64,000 bases of DNA from Clostridia bacterium UC5.1-2E3. GTDB lineage: Bacteria; Bacillota; Clostridia; Lachnospirales; Lachnospiraceae. Numbering within the stretch: position 1 is the stretch's first letter; every line of letters begins with the position of its first letter. Under the pieces are notes generated by a model. That model was not told where the DNA came from, did no database searches, and was given only the letters and a program-made list of their open reading frames with translations. Below, piece by piece: positions 40,115 to 49,319 of the stretch. The DNA lies in NCBI GenBank assembly GCA_001304875.1, contig BBZO01000012.1:1-64000 (forward strand), in the 5' to 3' direction. A program made the translations under genes and the position numbers.

Positions 40115-40984
40115 TTACCGGTGAAGGGCGGCCATCTGGAACTGCTTGGGGCTCATGCCCGTGTGCTTTTTGAAGGCGCGGCTGAAGTGGGAGAGGTTGT
40201 TGTAGCCCACCTGGCTGCACACCTGCTCCACGGTCATGTGGTTTAAAAGCAGCTCCTTGGCCTTCATCAGCCGGCAGTTGATGAGATACTGGTTGGGCGA
40301 GGTGCCGGTCACACTCTTGAAGAGGCTGCACAGATAGAACTTGTTGATGTAGAACTGCTGTGACAGCGTGTCCAGCGTGATGTCGTCCCAGTAGTATTTG
40401 TGGATAAAGTTCATCACATTGTATACCAGGCTGTAGTTCTGGGAGATCGTGGGAGCCGTGATATTGTGATAGTCCCGGTACATGGCGTTCACGCGCAGAA
40501 GGAGCTCGATCAGCAGGATCTTCACAAACAGATCGCTGCCGTAAAGCTGGGCGTTCTCCGGACTTCTGTAGTCGGTGATGCGGACCAGGATATCGGTGAG
40601 CAGGCTGGCTTGCCCGTCGGAAAGCGGCAGAAGGTTCGGATCCGACGTCGGCCGGAAGAAAAAGCACTCCAGCAAGTTGGTCTTGTCGGAGGATAAAAGC
40701 TCCAGGTATTCCGGCCGGAAGGAGACCACATACCGCTCGCTTGGCCCAGGCTTTACCGTGTTGATCATGTGCAGATCCATGTTATTGAAAAGCAGCAGGG
40801 AGTTTTTGGGAAGCATGTAGGTCTGTTCGCCCACCGCGCACATCATGCCGTCGGAAAGGATCAGCATGATTTCAAACTCGTCGTGAATATGAAAATTGTG
40901 CTGTTCGTTAGCTGATGTTATCTTGTGAAAAATGGAAAAATCTTCCTTTATCTTTTCTTTTACAATCTCTGTCTGGTTGACCAT
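40115..40984 (-). CDS. AraC-family transcriptional regulator
   Basis: 289 residues, intact. N-terminal cupin (HIHDEFEIMLILSDGMMCAVGEQTYMLPKNSLLLFNNMDLH) and C-terminal double HTH (ITLDTLSQQFYINKFYLCSLFKSVTGTSPNQYLINCRL; SQVGYNNLSHFSRAFKKHTGMSP). Convergent with the Rel-type gene and divergent from the aldo/keto reductase operon, which it probably activates. AGGAGG is present before the ATG. Confidence 0.9.
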   Translation of the reverse strand: MVNQTEIVKEKIKEDFSIFHKITSANEQHNFHIHDEFEIMLILSDGMMCAVGEQTYMLPKNSLLLFNNMDLHMINTVKPGPSERYVVSFRPEYLELLSSDKTNLLECFFFRPTSDPNLLPLSDGQASLLTDILVRITDYRSPENAQLYGSDLFVKILLIELLLRVNAMYRDYHNITAPTISQNYSLVYNVMNFIHKYYWDDITLDTLSQQFYINKFYLCSLFKSVTGTSPNQYLINCRLMKAKELLLNHMTVEQVCSQVGYNNLSHFSRAFKKHTGMSPKQFQMAALHR

Positions 40985-41042
40985 GATAGCACCTCCTGTT
41001 GTAATGACTTAATTATCACTGATTCGTAGTGTTATTTTATGT

Positions 41043-41074
41043 ACTATCTTGTGAAAAACTTGCACTATATTGTG
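41043..41074. promoter_or_regulatory. Direct-repeat AraC-type half-sites
   Basis: ACTATCTTGTG (41043-41053) and ACTATATTGTG (41064-41074), 21 bases apart (two helical turns), between araC and the reductase. The rest of the 285-base intergenic region is AT-rich without a gene. Confidence 0.5.
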
Positions 41075-41269
41075 GAGTTTTGAAAGGGAAGGCATATTTT
41101 GGTGAGTTGCGCTATGTTTGGAAAGCCATTTTCCAGAAATCCCCAATTTTTTGATAAATTTTAAAAATCAATAATTAATGCAAAAAATATATTCGGATGA
41201 CTTGTGAAAGGAAATGTGTTAAAATAAATAGAATACGACCGCAAGGCAACACAAAAAGGAGGGAATGTT

Positions 41270-42276
41270 TTGGAATACGTAGAATTAGGAAAAACAGGGC
41301 TGAAGATATCAAGGCTCGGGTTTGGTGGAATCCCGATCCAGAAGATCGACGCGGAGGGGACCAGAAAGCTGGTGCTGCGCATGGCCGAGGCCGGCATCAA
41401 CTACATCGACACGGCCCGCGGCTACACGGTCAGCGAGGCGTTTTTAGGAGAGGCGCTTCAGGGCGTCAGGGACAAATTTGTGCTTGCTACCAAGAGCATG
41501 GCCAGGACGAAGGAGGCCATGGCCGCCGACATCGAGACAAGCCTTAAGAATTTAAAAACCGACTATATCGATCTCTATCAGGTGCACAATCCGGGACCGG
41601 CGGAGCTGGACCAGATTCTGGCCGAGGGAGGCGCGCTGGAGGCACTCATGGAGGCGAAAAAGGCGGGAAAGATCGGGCATATCGGTCTCACTGCCCATCT
41701 GGAGGCGGTATTTGAGCGCGCCCTGGAGCTTCCCTGGGTGGAGACCATCATGTTCCCCTATAATATTGTGGAGAATCAGGGCGAGGCGCTGATGCGCCGC
41801 TGCACGGAGAAGGGCATCGGTTTCGTCTGTATGAAGCCGCTGGCAGGAGGCGCCATCGAGGACGGACGGCTGGCGCTGCGCTACATACTGGCCAATCCCG
41901 ACGTGACTGTGGCGATCCCCGGCATGGCGGAGCTTTCGGAGATCGATAAGAATCTGGAGGCCGCGGAGGATAAGAGCCCCATTTCCGAGGACGAGCGTTC
42001 CCGGATGGAGACGGTGAAAAAGCAGCTTGGAACCAACTTCTGCCGCCGGTGCAACTACTGTGCGCCGTGCCCGCAGGGAGTGAATATTTCCGGCACCTTC
42101 CTGATGGCCGGATACCTGGAGCGGTACGGCCTTGCTGACTGGGCGAGGGAGCGCTACGCGTCGTTTCCGGTGAAGGCCGGCGCTGCGTGGAGTGCGGGCT
42201 GTGCGAGACCCGCTGTCCGTATCAGCTTCCCATCCGTGAGATGCTTAAAAACGCCGTGGCAAAGCTGGGCGAGTAA
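41270..42276 (+). CDS. Ferredoxin-type aldo/keto reductase (4Fe-4S)
   Basis: About 335 residues. Barrel with LGFGGIP, NYIDTARGYTVSE (catalytic Asp/Tyr), FVLATKS, DLYQVHNP and AIPGMAELSEID; C-terminal Fe-S region FCRRCNYCAPCPQG and, after a break at about 42179, RCVECGLCETRCPYQLP. TTG start behind AAGGAGGG. First gene of an operon with an aminotransferase; divergent from araC. Confidence 0.87.
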
Positions 42277-42290
42277 GGAAAGGAGATCAT

Positions 42291-43486
42291 ATGCTTTCAG
42301 AGAAAATGATGAAATTAGGCAAAAAACGCTCCGTGATCCGTGAGCTTTTCGAGTACGGCAACAGGCGCAAAGCGGAGATCGGGGCAGAGAACGTGTTCGA
42401 TTTCAGCCTGGGAAATCCCAGCGTCAACCCGCCGGTCTGCGTGAAGGAGACCATAAAGCGCCTTCTGGAGACGGAGGACGACATCGCGCTTCACGGCTAC
42501 ACCTCGGCCCAGGGCGACGCGAAGGTGCGCGAGGCTGTGGCAGATTATATTAATAGAAGTTTCGGGCGGCATCTGACCGGCGGGCACATTTACATGACCG
42601 TGGGCGCGGCGGCCTCCCTGACCATCAGCCTTAAGGCCATGGCCGTGGAGGGCGACGAGTTTATCACCTTCTCCCCGTTCTTCCCGGAGTACCGCGTGTT
42701 CGTGGAGAACGCCGGCGGAGCGCTCAAGGTGGTTCCCTGCAACACAGAGGACTTTCAGATCGACCGGGAGCTCTTTGAGCAGGCCATCACGCCCGGCACC
42801 AAGCGGTTATTTTAAACTCGCCCAACAATCCCTCCGGCGTGGTGCTCTCGGAGGCGACCGTGAAGGGGATCTGCGAGGTGATGGAGAAGAAGCAGGCGGA
42901 GTACGGACACGCCATCTATCTGATCACCGACGAGCCCTACCGCGAGCTGGTCTACGACGACAATATCCAGGTGCCCTACCTGATGAACTATTATAAGAAC
43001 ACACTGGTCTGCTACTCCTTCAGCAAATCCCTCTCGCTGCCCGGCGAGCGCATCGGCTATATCGCGGTCTGCGAGGAGATGGAGGAGTGGGAGGACATGT
43101 ACGCGGCGATCTGCGGCGCGGGCCGTTCCATGGGCTATGTCTGCGCGCCCAGCCTGTTCCAGCGGGTGGCGGCGGAGTGCCTGGGGAAGACCGCGGACAT
43201 TTCCATTTACAAGAAGAACCGGGATCTTCTCTATAACGGGCTGACGGCCAGCGGGTACCGCTGCGTGAAGCCGGACGGCGCTTTTTACCTTTTCGTGCAG
43301 GCGCTGGAGGAGGACGCCAATGCGTTCTGTGAGCGGGCCAAGAAGTACGAGCTTCTGCTGGTGCCCGGCGACGATTTCGGGTGCCCGGGATTCGTGCGGA
43401 TTTCCTACTGCGTGACCACGGAGATGATTGAAAAATCGCTTCCGGCATTCGAGAAGCTGGCGGCGGAGTACCGCGGCCAGGCGTGA
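42291..43486 (+). CDS. Class I/II PLP-dependent aminotransferase
   Basis: About 398 residues. FSLGNPSVNPP, HGYTSAQGDAKVREAVADY, LNSPNNPSGVV (restored at a break at about 42806), ITDEPYRELVYD, and the PLP lysine in SYSFSKSLSLPGERIGY. Fold type I aminotransferase, probably for an aromatic or aspartate-type amino acid; substrate unknown. Begins 14 bases after the reductase. Confidence 0.88.
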
Positions 43487-43539
43487 AAACAGAAACTGTT
43501 TAAAAATAATAAAGATAAAAGACAGGAGGACGAAGGAAC

Positions 43540-44833
43540 ATGAAGCAGGACATGATCGTTGTACTGGATCTGGCAGCACGGAGAACACCGTTCTCGCCAG
43601 AGCCATCCGGAGCCTGGGCGTCTACAGCGAGATATACCCCCACGACATCACGCCGGAGGAGCTGAAGGCGCTCCCCAATGTGAAGGGAATCATTCTCTAC
43701 GGCGGCCCGAACCACATCGTGGACGGCGTACGCATTGACGTGAATCCGGAAATCTACGGGCTGGGCATCCCGGTGATGTCCATCGCCCACGAGCTCTCCA
43801 GAGCAGAAACGGCGTACGCCGCCTGGGAGGAGGCCGAGCCGCAGCTTAAGGCGTTCGTGTTTGACACCTGCGGGGCCGAGGCCAACTGGAACATGAAGAA
43901 TTTCGTCGAGGACCAGGTGGAGCTCATACGCCGCCAGGTCGGCGATAAGAAGGTGCTGCTGGCGCTCTCCGGCGGCGTGGACAGCTCGGTGGTGGCCGCG
44001 CTCCTCATCAGAGCCATCGGCCGGCAGCTGGTCTGCGTGCACGTGAATCACGGGCTGATGAGAAAGGGAGAGTCCGAGAGCGTCATCGAGGTGTTTAAGA
44101 ACCAGATGGACGCCAACCTCATTTACGTGGACGCCACGGAGCGGTATCTGACGAAGCTGGCCGGCGTGGCGGACCCGGAGCAGAAGAGAAAGATCATCGG
44201 CGCGAGTTTATCCGCATCTTCGAGGAGGAGGCCAGAAAGCTGGAGGGCATCGATTTCCTGGCGCAGGGAACCATTTACCCGGATATCGTGGAGAGCGGGA
44301 CGAAGACGGCGAAGATCGTGAAATCCCATCACAACGTGGGCGGCCTTCCGGAGGATCTGAAATTCCAGCTCGTGGAGCCTCTCCGCCAGCTTTTTAAGGA
44401 CGAGGTGAGACAGTGCGGCGTGGAGCTGGGACTGCCGGATGAGATGGTATACCGCCAGCCGTTCCCGGGCCCCGGCCTGGGCGTGCGCTGCCTTGGCGCC
44501 ATCACCAGGGAGAGGCTGGAGGCCGTGCGCGAGGCCGACGCGATCCTGCGCGAGGAGTTTAAGAACGCGGGGCTGGATAAGAAGGTGTGGCAGTATTTCA
44601 CCATCGTCCCGGACTTCAAGTCCGTGGGTGTGCGCGACAACGCCAGATGCTTCGAGTACCCGGTCATCATCCGCGCGGTGAACACCGTGGACGCCATGAG
44701 CGCCACCATCGAGCAGATCGACTGGCCGGTTCTCTTAAAGATCACCGACCGCATTATGAAGGAAGTGAAGAATGTCAACCGCGTGTGCTACGACTTAAGT
44801 CCGAAGCCGAATGCGACGATTGAGTGGGAATAG
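43540..44833 (+). CDS. guaA: GMP synthase-like ATP pyrophosphatase with truncated, inactive-looking glutaminase domain
   Basis: About 431 residues rather than about 510. The ATP-pyrophosphatase domain ([30 protein letters not shown]) and the C-terminal dimerisation domain ([25 protein letters not shown]) are complete. The N-terminal glutamine amidotransferase part is only about 115 residues: it starts normally ([39 protein letters not shown]) but SIAHE replaces the nucleophile elbow GICYG and the segment holding the HPE motif is absent, rejoining at [20 protein letters not shown]. Such a protein should need free ammonia or a partner. Breaks at about 43571 and 44204 (one G each) do not touch the deleted region. 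Confidence 0.85.
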
Positions 44834-44843
44834 AAATTACATC

Positions 44844-44884
44844 CCCCGGAAAGCCCGTATTTATGCGGGATTTCCGGGGCTTTG
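44844..44884 (+). terminator. Terminator of guaA
   Basis: CCCCGGAAA and TTTCCGGGG outer arms with inner CCCG/CGGG; short T run. Confidence 0.8.
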
Positions 44885-44936
44885 AGCTTATTTCTGCTTA
44901 AAAAGGATTGCTTCTGTTCACGGCAAAATGGTGGTT

Positions 44937-45646
44937 TTATGTAAGTAAAAAAGTTAAAACCATTGCTATGGCAGTACTGGACAATGTCCCTACCAAAAAT
45001 TTTTCGGTGAAATTTTGATCTGCAAATTGTTTATACCTTGCAAAACTTTTAGCAGTCAAAACAAATCCGATGGTTCCGATTTCATTATGGATTATTAATA
45101 CTGCAATGATCAAACGTTCCAGTTTTCCAATTAGACTTCCTGCGGGAGGGGTATTGGAAGACACTGAATGATCTTCAGAAGATATATATGCCGTAAGTTT
45201 TTTTACAAATACAGAAGCCGGATTGAAAAGCAGTATGATTAACAGGACGTAATTTATAATTTTTTCAGATGAAAATGGAATACCCATGATCTCAAATGCA
45301 CTGTCAAAATAAGAAGGCAGCCGAAATAAACATACCCCGGCACAAATGCTTATAATATGAAGAATTTGATCCATACAGAATGCCGCCAGATCCATTTGCG
45401 GAGAATTGCGATACCTGTTGCAAATATGTATTTTTACAGCATCAATTATAAAATGAATACCAACGATAAACAATCCTGCTTTAATTGCTTCTGAGAAAGG
45501 AATACATAAAATAAGACAGCTCTCCAGGGTTAAAAATACACTCCAATATGATACCATAAATATTTCCGATGTTGATATTTATTTATGGCCCATGAATCTG
45601 GCTGAAAATAAAAATCTGCCAGAAAATGTGCAGATAGAATCAACAT
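44937..45646 (-). CDS. DUF3307 membrane protein
   Basis: About 237 residues. The start reads MLILSAHFLADFYFQPDSWA in one frame; adding one T in the T5/A5 run at 45532-45536 joins it to LTLESCLILCIPFSEAIKAG. DUF3307 hallmarks: HFLADF..Q, HFIIDAVKI, DQILHII, GKLERLIIAVLIIHNEIGTIGFVLTAKSFARY and FLVGTLSS. Six or seven hydrophobic segments. Starts eight bases after SatD; the pair is conserved in Firmicutes but has no known function. Confidence 0.83.
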
Positions 45647-45654
45647 GAGCAGCG

Positions 45655-46539
45655 TCAACTCAATTCCTCCAATCTCTCTATATTTTTCATATCGTAAAGT
45701 GCGGCTAAGGCCATATTTCTTGCAATATATATGTTTCCGCTGTCTAAAGAACGTGCCACAGTCTGTCTTTTTATAGCGAGAATGTTTGCCAGTTCACTTT
45801 GAATCCCCCGTTGTTTACCGCTGGTAATAAAAAATGCCCCTTGCTTTAACTGCTTATAAAAGTTTTCTTTTGGATGAGTTCTTTCCGGCTCCAGTTGATC
45901 CAATGTCAGATCAATGTGGTCGAATGGAAGATCTCTATTGCTTTGAAATACTTTGTGATCGAATCTGCTTTTTTCTGTCAGCAATTCTTCTATCAGGTCG
46001 AGAGGCCATTCGATTTCACTATCCAGATACACCGGAAACAGTATTTCTGTAGCGAGAAACAGTTGATTCTGATTCACGCTTAAATTCTCTGATATCGTGG
46101 ACGCTCCTCCGATTATTGTATTGAGTACAACATCTTTTTGCGTGTTACTATATAGCAGTGCCGGATATCCTTCCGTATCATCCGTAGAATTAATTGCATG
46201 CCGGGCATAGTGATAAGCCTGGCCATCCTGACTTGTGGTCCCTCTATTTGAAATCTGCAGGTTCCAGGTTCCAACCCCTATGCCAGCCCGTATTTTTATC
46301 GGATACAAATATATTGAAAAAAGTCTGTAAAATAAATATGCAGATTCTGCCGTCGAAAAAAGCCCCTGTATTTCATCACCCGCACTAAAATCTACTGCGC
46401 GCAAAATATTTTTATAAAACGCTTTGTTTAAAAAATTGATCGCCTGAATCATGTGGTTCTGGATCAGATATCGATCTGAGTCTGAATAAGATCTTGAGTT
46501 TCTCAAGTCCATAATTAAAGCGGCATACTTTTGTTCCAC
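45655..46539 (-). CDS. SatD-family protein with C-terminal HTH
   Basis: About 294 residues, intact. N-terminal YAALIMDLRNSRSYSDSDRY and DFSAGDEIQGLFSTAESAY, GIGVGTWNL (a fold resembling nucleotide-cyclase/polymerase-like palm domains), C-terminal helix-turn-helix (SGKQRGIQSELANILAIKRQTVARSLDSGN). GTG start 46539 has GAGGTG upstream. AT-richer than its neighbours, as is the DUF3307 gene. Probably an autoregulator acting at the palindromes just upstream. Confidence 0.8.
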   Translation of the reverse strand: MEQKYAALIMDLRNSRSYSDSDRYLIQNHMIQAINFLNKAFYKNILRAVDFSAGDEIQGLFSTAESAYLFYRLFSIYLYPIKIRAGIGVGTWNLQISNRGTTSQDGQAYHYARHAINSTDDTEGYPALLYSNTQKDVVLNTIIGGASTISENLSVNQNQLFLATEILFPVYLDSEIEWPLDLIEELLTEKSRFDHKVFQSNRDLPFDHIDLTLDQLEPERTHPKENFYKQLKQGAFFITSGKQRGIQSELANILAIKRQTVARSLDSGNIYIARNMALAALYDMKNIERLEELS

Positions 46540-46611
46540 ATTTATCACCTCGTTGTCACTATAACACATAAAGATGAAAAGCGCAAATAAATTACGCTGC
46601 TATTCGATTTT

Positions 46612-46658
46612 GCAGCTTATAAAGGCTGCTATTTTTATTTGCAGCTTTTATAGGCTGC
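46612..46658. promoter_or_regulatory. Tandem palindromic operators upstream of satD
   Basis: GCAGCTTATAAAGGCTGC (46612-46629) and GCAGCTTTTATAGGCTGC (46641-46658), centres 29 bases apart; a half-site GCTGC at 46596-46600 continues the series. They lie between satD and the divergent methyltransferase. Confidence 0.75.
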
Positions 46659-46808
46659 TATTAATGGAGGATCTAGGAACATTTCTGGTGAGAAGGTATA
46701 ACGTTTGCAGCGCCAGTGCTCCTCTGGCCCGTTTGCCGTTCGAATCCCTTGGCAATTCCATGGCTTTTGTGATACTATTTTGATATTGGAAAATAGATTG
46801 GAGAAACC

Positions 46809-48913
46809 ATGAAACATCAGACGGAGCCGTCCGGCGGATTTTTGCCGCTGGGCGAACTGTGCAGACGGCTGTCGATCTCGAAGGCGACGGCGAAAAACTG
46901 GATACGGCTTGGAAAGCTGGAGGTGCAGTCCGGCGGGGCGGAAGAGCCCCGGTTCTCCCGCAGGTATGTAGAGGAGCTGGAGCAGAAAATCCGTTCCGGC
47001 GAGCTTCCCTGGCTGAAAAGCCGCAGAAACAAGCTGGGCATCCGTGAAAAGAGCCTGTACCGGGATTACATCTCCCATCCGGGAAACCGGCAGGCGGTGG
47101 AGGAGATTCTGACATCCGTGAGACTGGCGGAGACGGACAGGGAGAGAGGCGCGCAAACCAGCGGAACCGGCGGCGGGCCCAGGGCTTCACAGATCGGGAG
47201 CTTCGCGCAGTGCTCGCCAATGCCGCCATGCAGCTTTACAGCCAGGCGAAGGAGAGCGGGAAACCTCGTACGGAGCCGGACATGCAGAAGCAGGACGAGG
47301 TGTTCCGGCGGCTTCTCTGTGATCTGCTGGAAACAGGGAGCGCCGCAGAGAACGGCACTCTGGCCCGATCAGCGTCAGCGCAGACCCCAACACGGATGCC
47401 GGCACCGGCAGATCCCGCGCTGGCAAAGAAATTCGTCTTTGTCCCAGGCGAGGACACGCTGGGTTTTATCTATCTGTCCCTGCGGGACATGAACCACCGG
47501 AAAAATTCCGGCGCGTACTACACGCCATCCGCGGTGGCAGACCGGCTGCTGGAGGAGGTGAAAAAAGACCGGGAAAGCGCGTCTTCCATCTGCGATCCCT
47601 GCTGCGGAACAGGAAATTTCCTTCTGCGTCTGGCGGCGGACGGCGCGGGACTGGAAGCCCTCTACGGACAGGACGTCGATCCGCTCAGCGTCGCTCTGCT
47701 GCGCATCAACCTGTTTCTGCAGTGCCCGCAGACTTCGCCGGAGATTTTGTATACCCACTTTATCTGCGGAGATACGCTCCGGGAGACATTTTCACGCAGG
47801 TTCGATCTTGTGCTGGGAAATCCGCCCTGGGGCGGCCGGTTTTCGCCGGAGGAGACGGAGTTTCTCCTGGAACATTACAGAACCGCCGGGCGGCGGGGCA
47901 CGGAGTCCTGCGACGTGTTCGTGGAGAAAGCCCTGTCCATGCTGGAGCGGGGCGGGACGCTGGCCTTTGTGCTGCCGGAGGCAGTGCTTACGGTGGCGTC
48001 CCATCGAAAGGTGAGGGAGCTTCTCTGGGAGAAAGCGTCCTTCCGGTTTGCGGTCTATTTAAAACAGGCGTTTCACGGCGTGCAGTGCCCGGCGGTGATT
48101 CTGGGGCTGCGCCTGGACGGAAAGGGAGAGACCGCGGGCTGCCGGGTGTCCTGGAATGCGGATGGAGCCTGTTTCTCCTATACAGTGGGAGAGGAAAGGC
48201 GGTTTGAGGACGGTATGCTGTCCTTTCACATCACCGATGAGGAGGACGCATGTCTGCGGGCCATGGAGGAGGTTGCGGGGGCGGTGTCCCTTAAGAATAA
48301 CGCCCGGTTCGCGCTGGGAATCGTCACCGGGGACAACCGGGGACTGGTAAGGAGCCGGGAAGAGCGGTCAGAGGTTTGCGAGCCGGTACTAAGGGGCAGC
48401 GACATCTTCCGCTATGCCGTCCGTCCATCGGGAAATTACCTGGAATTTGAGCCCGGACGTTTTCAGCAGACAGCGCCGGAGGAGTGCTACCGGGCGCCGG
48501 AGAAGCTCGTGTACCGCTTCATCGGGGAGATGCCGGTATTCGCCCGCGATGCCGGGCGGACGCTGACGCTCAACAGCTGCAACATCCTGATTCCGCAGGT
48601 GGAAGGAATGGGCATAAAATACATTCTGGCAATCTTAAACTCCCGGGCGGCGGCATTCTATATGGAAAGAAAATTCAATTCTGTGAAAATGCTGCGCTCC
48701 CATCTGGAAAAGCTGCCGGTTCCGCCGGCGGATGAGAAGACAAAACGGGAAATCGAGGAATCTGTGGAGCGCCTGGAACGGACGCCGGATGATTTTTCCG
48801 TCCTCTACGACGCATTGGATCAGAAAATCATGGAACTCTACGGGCTGGGGGAAAAAGAGAAAAAGATGATCTGGCGTTCCCTGGAAGGAAAGAATCTTTT
48901 CTTTCCGAGATGA
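46809..48913 (+). CDS. Orphan N6-adenine DNA methyltransferase with N-terminal HTH
   Basis: About 700 residues across one break at about 47145. N-terminal MerR-like winged helix (FLPLGELCRRLSISKATAKNWIRLGKLEV), a basic linker (RRANQRNRRRAQGF), then a gamma-class methyltransferase: GAYYTPSAVADRLLEEV, motif I ICDPCCGTGNFLLRLA, motif IV VLGNPPWGG, and a TaqI-like target-recognition region (GIVTGDNRGLV, VLRGSDIFRYAV, ILAILNSRAAAFYMERKF) ending in MELYGLGE. No nuclease motif and no restriction gene nearby. Expected to methylate adenine at a specific site, possibly with a regulatory role. Confidence 0.85.
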
Positions 48914-48932
48914 TCTGCCGGCCGGGCGCCTC

Positions 48933-49220
48933 TCACCGGAGGCACCCGTGTCCGTGATGCCGGGCGTGGCCGGCGCTTTCATCCGCGCAGCGGGAATGGC
49001 AGGCGTCGGTTTCGTCTGTGCACAGATAATCGCAGATGCCGTCGCCGTCCCGGTCACAGTGGCTGTGATCTGCCGTGCAGGAGCAGGCCGGTTCATAGGT
49101 TCTGTGGTGTCCGCGGCCTTCCCCGCAGTGAAAATAAGGGGCGGCAAGTGCAGGAGCGGCGAAAAGAAGCGCCGCCGCGCAGGCCAGGGCCGCCGCGGGT
49201 GCGAAAGAATATTTTCTCAT
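48933..49220 (-). CDS. Small secreted Cys/His-rich protein
   Basis: 95 residues. Signal peptide (MRKYSFAPAAALACAAALLF ending in APALAAP), then a mature part of about 65 residues with nine Cys and ten or so His, including a calcium-loop-like DRDGDGICDYLC and a C-terminal HARHHGHGC. AGGGATTGCC precedes the ATG. Looks like an extracellular metal-binding peptide; no family recognised. Convergent with the methyltransferase. Confidence 0.75.
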   Translation of the reverse strand: MRKYSFAPAAALACAAALLFAAPALAAPYFHCGEGRGHHRTYEPACSCTADHSHCDRDGDGICDYLCTDETDACHSRCADESAGHARHHGHGCLR

Positions 49221-49319
49221 GGCAATCCCTCCGGATTCAAATAAAAATTTACCTGTACCTACAGTATAGCACGTATAAAAAAGAATACAATTAAATTTTA
49301 GAGAAAGGACGGCGGTAAA

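Noticed and set aside
46809..48913. Type II restriction-modification system
   Set aside because: No nuclease motif in the protein and no nuclease-like gene adjacent; treated as an orphan methyltransferase.
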